Origin: Desulfonatronospira sp.
Lineage (GTDB): Bacteria; Desulfobacterota; Desulfovibrionia; Desulfovibrionales; Desulfonatronovibrionaceae
Assembly (NCBI GenBank): GCA_003551155.1
Contig: PUMA01000044.1
Coordinates: forward strand, 1 to 45,936
Length of the DNA: 45,936 bases
Reading direction: 5' to 3'
Shown: positions 1 to 8,820 of the stretch, piece after piece
How the letters are laid out: the number at the start of each line of letters is the position of its first letter
How positions within the stretch are numbered: the stretch's first letter is position 1
Position numbers and translations under genes: made by a program
Notes under the pieces: model-generated
The model's input: the letters and a program-made list of their open reading frames with translations, nothing else
Told to the model about the DNA's origin: nothing
Database searches by the model: none

Positions 1-360
1 GTGCTCCAGTTCTTCGGGCCGGACGTAAATCTCCGCGTTCACGCACTTGTAGTCGTTTTCGCAGTGGTCGTTGTGCAGATGAGTGTGAATAACCGTGTCT
101 ATATCCCCGGGCTTCAGCCCTGCTCTGGCCAGGCCGTCCTCAAAGGAGTAAATGGCTCCGGCCAGGTCCTCTTCCCGGTCCTTGGAGCGGATGGGGCTCA
201 TTTCACCGGTATCTATCAGTATTCTGCGCTCCCCTCCTTCCAGGTACCAGGAATAGATGGGAATAATATACGGCGTGCCGTATCCGTGCTGATAAGTCAT
301 CATGGACTTGTCGAATCTCTTGGTGCCCATAACCAGTGGATAAATCTTGTATACAGCCAT
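1..360 (-). CDS. Metallo-beta-lactamase-fold hydrolase (N-acyl homoserine lactonase-like), C-terminus cut off by window edge
   Basis: Reverse strand from CAT at 358-360 reads MAVYKIYPLVMGTKRFDKSMMTYQHGYGTPYIIPIYSWYLEGGERRILIDTGEMSP...DTVIHTHLHNDHCEND, with the HxHxxDH metal motif. Not in the ORF track because it is open at the edge. Confidence 0.85.
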   Translation of the reverse strand, partial: MAVYKIYPLVMGTKRFDKSMMTYQHGYGTPYIIPIYSWYLEGGERRILIDTGEMSPIRSKDREEDLAGAIYSFEDGLARAGLKPGDIDTVIHTHLHNDHCENDYKCVNAEIYVRPEELEH

Positions 361-668
361 TACTCGCCTCCTTGAACTTATCAGTTGCTACATTAGTTAT
401 GGTCTGATTTCAAAGGTGTCAATACCAGTAAGATATGCATGGGCTTTTCTGCATGTACACAAGAAAAAGGACAGTAAAATCCCTGCAGACAGATTCGAAA
501 GCAGGTGCCGGATCAAAATTCAAGGGCCGGATGCAAGGAATGCAGCAGGAAAGTGTACAGGTTGAGGACATTGTTGCGCAAAGACATTGAGGGATTTCAT
601 TCGATTTGTTGACATGCTGCACAAAGAATTTATGAACAAAAAAGCTGGATTGTTTACAGGAGGTACAG

Positions 669-986
669 GTGAAGTTTCCCATGCGCATATTTGGAGAGGT
701 TACAGGGTTTGTTCCTGCTAAACTGAATGAGCTGCAGCAAAAAGACCTTTTTCCCTTTGAACTCAGGAACGGAAGCCTGCAGGTGGATTACGAAGGGCCT
801 TTTGTAGATCTAGAGCCTTTACTGGACGAGATAGTTGCGGCCCTGGACAATCATGGCAAGGGGCATGTGGACTGCCTGGATCATGAGGAATGGGAAGTGC
901 GCAGGTACCAGCTTGGTCCTGGATCCTGGAAATGTACCCGGATCAATCCTGACCATGCCCTGGAAGGATATCATCATCTGCAGTAG
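669..986 (+). CDS. Hypothetical protein, 105 aa
   Basis: ORF with GTG start at 669 preceded by ggaggt (659-664). Coherent acidic protein composition; no family recognised. Confidence 0.55.
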   Translation: MKFPMRIFGEVTGFVPAKLNELQQKDLFPFELRNGSLQVDYEGPFVDLEPLLDEIVAALDNHGKGHVDCLDHEEWEVRRYQLGPGSWKCTRINPDHALEGYHHLQ

Positions 987-1032
987 AAAACCTGGGACCC
1001 GGAGGAGGGAAATGCGAAATAGGCAGTGTGGT

Positions 1033-1060
1033 TGATTCCCCACAGCACACGTCGAGGTAC
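1033..1060 (-). repeat. Dispersed intergenic repeat, partial copy E near the glnA 3' end
   Basis: gattccccacagcacacgtcgaggtacc; reverse complement contains TCGACGTGTGCTGTGG, the core of copies A/C/D. Confidence 0.5.
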
Positions 1061-1093
1061 CTGAGGTTTTTAACCAGATATCATCCCTGAAGA

Positions 1094-2398
1094 TCAGTAG
1101 GGCAGGTATTTTTCAAATTCCATGGGGGTGACGCTGGTGCGGTGTTCTTCCCACTCGGCTGTTTTGAGGCTCATGAGGTTTTGGTATTGCTGCTCTTCCA
1201 GGAGATCTCGCAGAAACAGACTGTTCTCTGCTTCCACCAGAGCCTCGAACATGGTTTTGGGCAGGAACCTGCTGTCCCAGACTTTTTTCTGGACAGACTG
1301 GAAATAGGCCTTTCCCCTGTCCGGACTGTTGCACTCCAATCCTTCCTTTATGCCTTGCAGGCCCATTTTAATAAAGGCGGCCATCTGCAGATAGATATTT
1401 CCTGCCGGATCAGGGTTTCTAAGCTCCAATCTGGTAGACTGTGGATTTGTGGCATAAGGGATACGGACCATGGATGTCCTGTTGCGCGGTCCCCACCCCA
1501 CCACCACAGGGGCTTCCCTTTCTATAACATAAGCCTTGTAAGAGTTGAAGGTGGAGGCCATGATGATGGAGGTCTGTCGGGCGTATTTGAGCACTCCGGC
1601 GATGAACTTTCTGGCCATGGAACTCAGGTCATGTTCAGCGCCCTGTTCATAGAAGATGTTTTGTCCTTGTTTATTCTGCATGGACAGGTGAATATGCAGG
1701 GCATTGCGATTCTGGTTGTTGAAGGGCTTGGGCATGAAGCTGGCATGCAGTCCCTGTTCCGAGGCGATCATGTGGGTCACGTAGTTGAAAAGCAGGGTCC
1801 TGTCCGCTGCATTCAGGGGATCTGAGCATTCAAAGTTGATCTCGTGCTGAGAGGGGCTTACCTCGTGGTGGGCTTTTTCAAAAGGGATGCCGCAGCTGCT
1901 CAGGACGTCAATGATCCGGTTGCGCACATATTCTCCCTGGTCCCTGGGATCGGCGTCGCAGTATCCGGCCTTGTCCGTGTTAAGTTCCTTGGTGTATTCA
2001 TCACGGTTGAAAAGAAAGAATTCGTATTCAGGGCTGGCCAGGAACCTCAGGCCCATTTCCTCTGCCTCCCAGACGACCTTTTCCAGTACGTATCTGGGAT
2101 CGGTGCTGGCCCTTTCTCCTTGTTCATTATGAATGGTCCCTACGAAGAGCGAAGTCTTCTTGTCTCTGAAGGGCAGGATCTTCAGGCTTTCCAGGAGCGG
2201 CATGAGCAGCCGGTCACTGTTGTCCACGGTTGCAATTCCGGCCACAGAGCTGCCGTCAAAGCCTATGCCTTCCTTGGAGACCTGCTTGATGTTTTTGGGG
2301 TTGATGGGCAGACGCCTTATGCGTCCGTTGAGGTCGGTGAAGATTATTTCAGTGGAGTCAGTGGGCCGGATTTTTTTCTCAATCTCTTCCAAAGGCAT
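1094..2398 (-). CDS. glnA: Glutamine synthetase type I
   Basis: MPLEEIEKKIRPTDSTEIIFTDLNGR...GIGFDGSSVAG...HHEVSPSQHEINFE...EAPVVVGWGPRNRTSMVRIP. Start set at the internal ATG preceded by AAGGAG rather than the ORF start at 2431. Confidence 0.93.
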   Translation of the reverse strand: MPLEEIEKKIRPTDSTEIIFTDLNGRIRRLPINPKNIKQVSKEGIGFDGSSVAGIATVDNSDRLLMPLLESLKILPFRDKKTSLFVGTIHNEQGERASTDPRYVLEKVVWEAEEMGLRFLASPEYEFFLFNRDEYTKELNTDKAGYCDADPRDQGEYVRNRIIDVLSSCGIPFEKAHHEVSPSQHEINFECSDPLNAADRTLLFNYVTHMIASEQGLHASFMPKPFNNQNRNALHIHLSMQNKQGQNIFYEQGAEHDLSSMARKFIAGVLKYARQTSIIMASTFNSYKAYVIEREAPVVVGWGPRNRTSMVRIPYATNPQSTRLELRNPDPAGNIYLQMAAFIKMGLQGIKEGLECNSPDRGKAYFQSVQKKVWDSRFLPKTMFEALVEAENSLFLRDLLEEQQYQNLMSLKTAEWEEHRTSVTPMEFEKYLPY

Positions 2399-2619
2399 TT
2401 TGCTCTCCTTGCAAAAAATGTTGGTCAGCAAAAAGACCGGTTCCGGTTCTGCTGAAATTCCTGGATAAATGGAACAGCCCAGCTAATATGTATGCTTTCC
2501 AGGGAAAATAAAAGCTGAATCCGGGCTTCACCGGAGATAATAATGGAGATGTGTCAGTAGTCTTCAAAGGGGGGTGGTTTATAATCATTAAGCCATACAT
2601 GGGGGCTGGACGACTTTCA

Positions 2620-2639
2620 GTGCCGGCCAGGGCCGGCAC
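2620..2639. other. Perfect GC-rich inverted repeat just downstream of the kamA-like stop
   Basis: GTGCCGGCC-AG-GGCCGGCAC (9 bp arms). No T-tract follows on either strand. Confidence 0.6.
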
Positions 2640-2645
2640 AAAGGT

Positions 2646-3719
2646 TTATTCCGGAATAACCGGCAAGGAAGTATTCTGGTTGAGATAATTCCGCAGAATA
2701 TACTCCCTGTCCGTCTTTTCCCGGATGTAATAGTCAGGCATCAGGGGCACCTTGCCGATATTGGTGGCAATGACGTACATGGGCTGGCAAAGACCGGTGG
2801 TATGCCCGCGCAGGGCATCCCGGATCAGTTCAGCACCCTTTTCCACAGGTGTGCGGAAATGGTCTATACCCGGCGCTGGTTCACAATAGAACAGATAGTA
2901 TGGTCTGATGCGCACCGCCAGAAGCTTCTGGTGCAGTTCCCTGAAGGATTTTACATCATCATTAATTCCCTTGAGCAGAACCGCCTGGTTGCCCACATTG
3001 ACCCCGCAGCGCAGAAGGTCAAAAACAGCTCTGGCTGTTTCTTCGGTGATTTCCCTGGAGTTGTTGCACTGGGTGTTGATCCAGATGGGGACCCGATGGA
3101 AACTTCCCAGGATTTCCCTCAATTCCTTATTGATTCTCTGGGGCAGGACTATTGGAGTGCGGGTGCCGAAGCGGATCATCTGTACGTGTGGAATTCGCCT
3201 GAGTTCGGTAATGATCCGGTCCAGCTTGTCATCGGAAAGAATGAAGGGGTCCCCTCCAGTGACCAGAACGTCGCGGACCTCGGGATGTTCCCTGATCCAG
3301 CCGAGGCCCTCGTCTACATCGAAACGCAGGCTCAGGCCCTGGTCCACAACCAGTTCCTTGCGAAAACAATGCCTGCAATAATTGGCGCAGACATCAGTAA
3401 CAGTAAAGGCGATGCGGTCCTGGTACTGCCTTGCAATACAGTCGGGCCTCTTTTCGCCCACCGCCCTGTTTTCCTTGTAGATCAGGTAATCCTTGCGTCC
3501 GTACTGGTTCTGATTTTCAAGAAGCGATGGAATTACCTGCCTTCTAATGGGGCATGCCGGGTCATCACGGTCCATGAGCGAAGCGAAATAGGGAGTAGTT
3601 CCCCACCTGGTGTGCATGGAACCTATGGCCAGGTCTTCTTCCGGAGTTATATTGATATATTCCGCCAGTTTTTCCCTGGTGTTGACCATCTGTTGCAGTT
3701 GTTTAATCCACTCTTGCAT
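2646..3719 (-). CDS. KamA-family radical SAM protein (lysine 2,3-aminomutase-like), substrate uncertain
   Basis: Radical SAM motif CANYCRHCFRK; KamA family motifs LVTGGDPF, IRFGTRTPIVLPQRI, HFRTPVEKGAELI, VPLMPDYYI. Confidence 0.9.
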   Translation of the reverse strand: MQEWIKQLQQMVNTREKLAEYINITPEEDLAIGSMHTRWGTTPYFASLMDRDDPACPIRRQVIPSLLENQNQYGRKDYLIYKENRAVGEKRPDCIARQYQDRIAFTVTDVCANYCRHCFRKELVVDQGLSLRFDVDEGLGWIREHPEVRDVLVTGGDPFILSDDKLDRIITELRRIPHVQMIRFGTRTPIVLPQRINKELREILGSFHRVPIWINTQCNNSREITEETARAVFDLLRCGVNVGNQAVLLKGINDDVKSFRELHQKLLAVRIRPYYLFYCEPAPGIDHFRTPVEKGAELIRDALRGHTTGLCQPMYVIATNIGKVPLMPDYYIREKTDREYILRNYLNQNTSLPVIPE

Positions 3720-4116
3720 TTTTAATACCTCACATAAATTTTATTCAAAGAAACATAGGAAACCGGGGTAATAAAAAGTTATCCCGGCTGAGGAGGTTTT
3801 TTTCTTTGTTTGCAATGGGTATTTTTCTGCATTGGTGGACTCGTAACAACCTAGAATAAAATGTGTTATATTTTCAGCTGGCTGCCCGGAGAAATGCTGT
3901 TCAGACGGTTAATATTTTTAGTTCTAAATTAAAACTATCGGGTATAATCGACCAGTTGGGTTATCATTTATTATACCTTAATCATGAAAAGGCAATTAGT
4001 ATGTGCTCCAGCCCTGGTCAAGCAAATTCTCAAATAAGCTTAAAAGATTATTGTTTTTCTGCAGCCGTGCAGTACATATTACAGGGACGCGGTTTGAGAT
4101 TCAAGGCAACAGGGGG

Positions 4117-4449
4117 CTAAACGGCTATGTCCCTGTTTCTGATGAGCTCATCCACTGAATCGATCATTGCCTCGCGCTGTCTGGAATCCGCGTACACGAT
4201 GCAGCGGCATCTGAGTTTTTGCTGGCTGCGCACCAGGAGTTCGAGTTTCAACCAGTCCTGGCCCAGCTCCAGGGCCATGTAATAGGGTCCGCACTCCTGA
4301 GCATGTTCTTTCTGGGTCTCGGCCCACAGGTTCCGGGGCAGAGGCAGCCAGAACAAGCCTTCCAGAGGAGTCTTGTAATGCTCCCTGAGGTGGGAGGTAA
4401 TGGTTTTCATGTCTTTTGCCCTTAGTTCCTGTACCAGGTAGGAGCGCAT
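4117..4449 (-). CDS. Small conserved-looking protein following hemA, 110 aa
   Basis: MRSYLVQELRAKDMKTITSHLREHYKTPLEGLFWLPLPRNLW...; ATG at 4449 lies 1 nt past the hemA stop codon, implying coupling. The longer 154 aa ORF start overlaps hemA. Confidence 0.75.
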   Translation of the reverse strand: MRSYLVQELRAKDMKTITSHLREHYKTPLEGLFWLPLPRNLWAETQKEHAQECGPYYMALELGQDWLKLELLVRSQQKLRCRCIVYADSRQREAMIDSVDELIRNRDIAV

Positions 4450-4450
4450 A

Positions 4451-5770
4451 TTACTTCCTTTTTTTCTCCGTATGGGCGTTTTCCGGAATCTGTTCCTCGT
4501 CAAGATTGAATATCTTGCGGGCCAGGTCAATGAACTTTTCTGCGGAGCCCTCCTCCTGGGCCCTTCTTTTGAGAAAGACAATGGGTTCGTGATACAGCTT
4601 TCCCACTAGGGATACAGCAAGATGTTCCAGTATCTGTATGGTTTTGGGGTCCACTTCCTGAGGCAGGTTACGCAGGGATTTTTTAACCTCTTTGCGGGCT
4701 ATGGCTTCTCCCTTGTTTAACAGATCTACTATGGTGGGGCTGAGGTCCAGCGAACTGAGCCATTTTTCAAATTTGTCCACCTCCTGGTCCACTATTTTTT
4801 CTGCTTTCCGGGCCTCTTCCTTGCGACCGGCCAGGTTTTCCTCAACCACTTCCTGCAGATCGTCAATATCATAAAGGTATACATTATCCAGCTGGTTCAC
4901 ATCCGGATCAATATCCCTGGGAACAGCAATATCAATGAAAAACATTGGCCTGTGCTTGCGTTTTTTAAGCACTTCACTGAGGTCCCTGGCCCTGATAATG
5001 GCTGAGGAGGATCCGGTGGAGCTGATCACGATATCCGCCTGGGGCAGATACTTGAAAAGATCTTCCAGACACAGAGGCTGGCCTTTGAATCTGTGGGCCA
5101 GCTCTCTTGCCCTTTCCAGGGTTCTGTTGGCCACCAGGATTTCTTTAAGTCCATTGTTCAGAAGGTGCAGTGCAGCCAGTTCAGCCATTTCTCCGGCACC
5201 GATGAGCATGGCCCTGTGCAGGCTAAGCTCTCCGAAGATTTTTTTGGCCAGTTCCACAGCAGCATAACTGATGGAAACAGCGCTGGATGAAACAGCTGTC
5301 TCCGTCCGGGTCCTCTTGGCCGAGGAAAACGATTTGTGCAGCATCCGGTTGATGATCACCCCGGTGCTGTGTTCCTCCACTGCCTTGCGGTAGGCGTCCT
5401 TGAGCTGACCAAGGATCTGGGGCTCCCCCAGGACCATGGAATCCAGACTGGCAGCTACTGAAAAGAGATGGCGCACTGCATCTCTGTCAGTAGAAGTGTA
5501 GATGTGGGAAGAGAGCAGGTCCGGATCTGCCTGGCAGAACCCGGCCCAGGTATCCATTACCTTTTCCCGGACCAGATGCTGTTCAGACAGGCCTACGCAG
5601 AGTATTTCCACCCGGTTGCAGGTGGACAGCACCAAGGCTTCCAGGACAGGCCCCTCTTTTTCCACCAGCTTCTGGGAAATCGGATTGAATCCGGTCAGGG
5701 CGAACTTTTCCCGGATCTCCACTTCAGCTGTCTTATGATTGAGGCCGAAAAGGTATATCTTGTGTTCCAT
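4451..5770 (-). CDS. hemA: Glutamyl-tRNA reductase
   Basis: MEHKIYLFGLNHKTAEVEIREKFA...LSTCNRVEILCV...GEPQILGQLKDAYRKA...LIGAGEMAELAALHL. Start at 5770 matches the family N-terminus. Confidence 0.95.
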   Translation of the reverse strand: MEHKIYLFGLNHKTAEVEIREKFALTGFNPISQKLVEKEGPVLEALVLSTCNRVEILCVGLSEQHLVREKVMDTWAGFCQADPDLLSSHIYTSTDRDAVRHLFSVAASLDSMVLGEPQILGQLKDAYRKAVEEHSTGVIINRMLHKSFSSAKRTRTETAVSSSAVSISYAAVELAKKIFGELSLHRAMLIGAGEMAELAALHLLNNGLKEILVANRTLERARELAHRFKGQPLCLEDLFKYLPQADIVISSTGSSSAIIRARDLSEVLKKRKHRPMFFIDIAVPRDIDPDVNQLDNVYLYDIDDLQEVVEENLAGRKEEARKAEKIVDQEVDKFEKWLSSLDLSPTIVDLLNKGEAIARKEVKKSLRNLPQEVDPKTIQILEHLAVSLVGKLYHEPIVFLKRRAQEEGSAEKFIDLARKIFNLDEEQIPENAHTEKKRK

Positions 5771-6596
5771 CAGGGCTAAGGCTGTGATGCGTTTCAGTGA
5801 AAAAGTTGATTCCCACAAAAGAGGCCAGGGATAAAACAAAGATCAAAATGGCCAGTTTGGCTGGTTTTTTGCCTTTCCAGCCCCCGGTGGCCCGTTTATG
5901 AAAAAGCCAGGCAAAAATGAACCAGATGGCCACAGTAAATATCTCCTTGGGATCCCAAGAAAAAATGGTCTTCCAGGTAAAAGCGGCCCAGATGAATCCT
6001 GCCAGGGTTCCTATTGTGAACAGGGGGAAGCCCACAAGTACAGCCCAGTGGTTCACCCGGTCAAAGGTGGACAGTGAAGGCAGATCCCGGGTGACATTGC
6101 CCATTCTTGACTTGGACTTGATTTTCCGGTCCAGGTGCAGGTAGGCCAGTCCCGCCCCGAAGGCCATGGCCAGCAGGGCTATGCTGATAAAGAGCGAGCC
6201 TATGTGCAGCCCGAACCACAAGCCCTGCAAGAGGCCGGGAATGGGCAGGGTGGCCGGTGAGATGGCCAGAGACCAGGTAAAAATCAGCAGGGCCAGGGGT
6301 GCGGCTATAAGGGACAGGAACTTGAGTTTAAGCCGCCACCAGAGCAGAAGAAAAATCAATAAAAAGGTCCAGGCAAGCAGGCTTATGTAAAACTGGCTCT
6401 GGGTCAGGACCTCTCCCAGGCCCAGGGCGTATTTGAGACCCAGATCAGCTGTATGCAGAACAAATCCGGTAAGGGTCAGGCAAACTGAAACATCCTGAAC
6501 CCTTTTCCTGGAATAGATAAGTCCAGCCAGAAAACTGACTGCCCCGGAAAGATACAAAAGGGCAATGATTAAATCCAGTATCCTAAAAGAGATCAT
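5733..6596 (-). CDS. Cytochrome c assembly protein, CcsA/HemX-like membrane protein
   Basis: Multi-TM protein with WDPKEIFTVAIWFIFAWLFHKRATGGWKGKKPAKLAI (CcsA/HemX motif); overlaps hemA start. Confidence 0.88.
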   Translation of the reverse strand: MISFRILDLIIALLYLSGAVSFLAGLIYSRKRVQDVSVCLTLTGFVLHTADLGLKYALGLGEVLTQSQFYISLLAWTFLLIFLLLWWRLKLKFLSLIAAPLALLIFTWSLAISPATLPIPGLLQGLWFGLHIGSLFISIALLAMAFGAGLAYLHLDRKIKSKSRMGNVTRDLPSLSTFDRVNHWAVLVGFPLFTIGTLAGFIWAAFTWKTIFSWDPKEIFTVAIWFIFAWLFHKRATGGWKGKKPAKLAILIFVLSLASFVGINFFTETHHSLSPDGTQDIPFRPQS

Positions 6597-7269
6597 TGAT
6601 TATTTCCCGGATATGGTTGTGGGTCTTGGAGGGCAGAAGGCGCTGCAGCAGATCTTGCAGTCCTTCCCGGTCTCCCTGGTCAATAAGCTGGGCAGCTCGT
6701 GAATCAAGTATGCCCTCAAAGATCTTCTGGTTAGCCTTCTGTGGGAGCCCCAAGGGTAAAACTAATTTTCTAATCTCGGACATAAGCTTGGTCAAGTGGC
6801 TGTATTCAGGGCCATAGGCCTGTATGAGCTCCTTTTTTATTCTGGCGCTGAGCGCTGGACTTGTTCCGCAGGTGGATACCGCAAGAACCAGATCATCCCT
6901 GTTGAGAACTGCCGGCAGAATAAAGTCTCCCTGGTCAGGATTCCGGGCTGCGTTGCACCAGATGTTTTCCTCCCTGCAGGCCATGATTACCTGAAGGTTG
7001 ATGTCAGGGTCGCCTGTACAGGCAAAGACCAGGTGGCAGCCCTGAACATCCTCGGGTCTGAATGGTCTGGCCTTGAAAACCAGGTTGTCCGGCTTAATGT
7101 TACTCTCCAGGGTGGCGCGGGGATCGATGACCACGATTTTACCGGCAGAGCATTTAATTAGGGTGGAGATCTTTCTTTTGCCCACGGGCCCGGCCCCCAC
7201 CACCAGGCAGGTTTTGGACCTCAGATTCAGAAATACAGGAAAATAACGCATGAAACACTTATAAAGCAA
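6583..7269 (-). CDS. Siroheme synthase N-terminal/Met8p-like precorrin-2 dehydrogenase (possible start at 7251)
   Basis: MRYFPVFLNLRSKTCLVVGAGPVGKRKISTLIKCSAGKIVVIDP...VFACTGDPDINLQVIMACREENIWCNAARNPDQGDFILPAVLNRDDLVLAVSTCGTSPALSARIKKEL. Confidence 0.92.
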   Translation of the reverse strand: MLYKCFMRYFPVFLNLRSKTCLVVGAGPVGKRKISTLIKCSAGKIVVIDPRATLESNIKPDNLVFKARPFRPEDVQGCHLVFACTGDPDINLQVIMACREENIWCNAARNPDQGDFILPAVLNRDDLVLAVSTCGTSPALSARIKKELIQAYGPEYSHLTKLMSEIRKLVLPLGLPQKANQKIFEGILDSRAAQLIDQGDREGLQDLLQRLLPSKTHNHIREIINDLF

Positions 7270-7286
7270 GAATAAGGGGATGTAAA

Positions 7287-8354
7287 TCAGGACCGGGTCT
7301 GCGTGGAACTGCCCGGGCCTTGCTTCCAGGGGATGTCAGACTCCGGGTCGCTCACCGGCCAGACATAAAATTCCGTCTTGGACTTGAATCCTACTCCCAC
7401 AGCGCCCTTGTTCAGATAGAGCACGTAGGCCCAGTCCGTTTCAAAAGCACTGGTGGTGGAAGACCAATATCCGTCGGCAAGACCGGTGAAGGGATGCTGT
7501 TCAGGCAGTGCAGGAGAGTGGGCAGATGCGTCCACCAGGGATTCCAGCTCATTGATGCTGGGCAGACGCCAGATCCTGCTGTTGTTGGATGAATATGCCG
7601 TTTCCAGGGCCAGGCTCCAGTTTACAGGGCCTTTATTGAACTTTGCAGGGTTTTGCCATACCAGGCCTGTCAGCAGGTCGTGGACCAAGCAATCATTTTT
7701 TATGAATCTGGGTTGGGGCCAGGCCTGGCCAAATCTGTTTTCTCCGTCCTGTCCGGTGTCTTTACAGGGAATCTGTCGACCAAGGGCGTCAAAACAAGAA
7801 GTCTGCCCGGTAGCAGGGACATGGCTGGAAAAGCCCCTGAGAGGCCAGGCCAGGTATCTCTGGGCCTTGTTGCCGTAGAACATGCGGCCTCCTTCCAGGT
7901 GCACATACCAGGCATTGGCCGGGAAAATTTCAGCAGTGGTCGATGTCCAGTACCATCCCAGAAAAACTTCTTCAAAGGGGTGTCCGGCAGGAAGAGCAGG
8001 TTTTTTATCCGCGTGGGAAACAACCGAGCGCAGTTCCCGCCTGTTGGGCAGCCGCCAGTCGCAGCAGCCGCCGAATTTTTCCCTGTTCAGGCCCTTGACT
8101 GCTTCAAGGGCCTCGCTCCAGGTCAGGGGAAAATCGAAAAAGTTGACCTTTCTGCTCCACACAAGATTGGTCAACCTGTCCTGGACAGAAAATTGGTCCA
8201 ATAGAGCAAATCTCGGCTGCGGCCACTCTTTTCCGGACCTGAAAAACCCGTCCTGGGGGCTTTGCGTGCAGGATATTCTTTTTCCTGCCTGATCAAAACA
8301 CTCTTTGACTCCGGTATGCAGGATATTTCTGGACAAGAAGGCGGACTCCTTCAA
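7287..8354 (-). CDS. DUF1566 (Lcl C-terminal-like) protein with two tandem domains
   Basis: Two repeats, each with CFD..GR.I.C...DG, WPQPRF, LVW, DWRLPN/WRLPS, ELxSxVxxxxxxPALPxxHPF, YWxSTT. Confidence 0.85.
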   Translation of the reverse strand: MKESAFLSRNILHTGVKECFDQAGKRISCTQSPQDGFFRSGKEWPQPRFALLDQFSVQDRLTNLVWSRKVNFFDFPLTWSEALEAVKGLNREKFGGCCDWRLPNRRELRSVVSHADKKPALPAGHPFEEVFLGWYWTSTTAEIFPANAWYVHLEGGRMFYGNKAQRYLAWPLRGFSSHVPATGQTSCFDALGRQIPCKDTGQDGENRFGQAWPQPRFIKNDCLVHDLLTGLVWQNPAKFNKGPVNWSLALETAYSSNNSRIWRLPSINELESLVDASAHSPALPEQHPFTGLADGYWSSTTSAFETDWAYVLYLNKGAVGVGFKSKTEFYVWPVSDPESDIPWKQGPGSSTQTRS

Positions 8355-8820
8355 GGTCTGTTTGCTTTTTCAGCCTGTGCAATATAATTCCGCGTATAGG
8401 CCGCAATCCTGTTTTTTGTAGGGGCCTATTCCAGCAGTTAATACCAGGAAGGCAAAGCAGATACAGTTATGCCGGTTTCAATGGGTCAGGCCCCTGGCTG
8501 GAAATAAGGCCATGAGCAGCATCAGCTTATGGCTGCAAGCCCTGCAATCCGAAATCCTCATACATGACAATGTGTTCAGTTGCAAGGTCATGGTTAATGA
8601 GCAAGGTTGCCTAGACCCTGTTCTTGGTATAAGCTTCAGGCCTCAATGATATACAGGTGTTCTTTATGCTTTATCAGACCTTATTTCCAGGCGCTTTTCC
8701 CTGACGTATCTTATCTTGATGGATCTATCAGCTTTTCTGGGCAGGGATTGTTCGTTATTCTCGGATCGTTTTGAGGTGTATGGCTGAATAGAATTTTCAT
8801 CCAAACTGGGAGAAGGTTCC

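Noticed and set aside
1-375. 124 aa + strand ORF at the window start
   Set aside because: It lies antisense to a clear metallo-beta-lactamase-fold gene with the HxHxxDH motif; shadow ORF.
1142-2468. Long + strand ORFs (227, 203, 111 aa) over glnA
   Set aside because: Antisense shadows of a convincing glutamine synthetase; low-complexity translation with no family motifs.
2802-3725. 307 aa + strand ORF
   Set aside because: Antisense to the KamA-family gene; the size comes from the codon bias of the real gene.
3863-4120. 85 aa + strand ORF in an AT-rich gap
   Set aside because: No clear RBS, overlaps the end of the convergent small gene by a few nt, no recognisable motifs.
8355-8820. Long gap before moaA, considered as a molybdenum-cofactor riboswitch
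   Set aside because: I could not identify the conserved motif architecture by eye; needs a covariance-model search.
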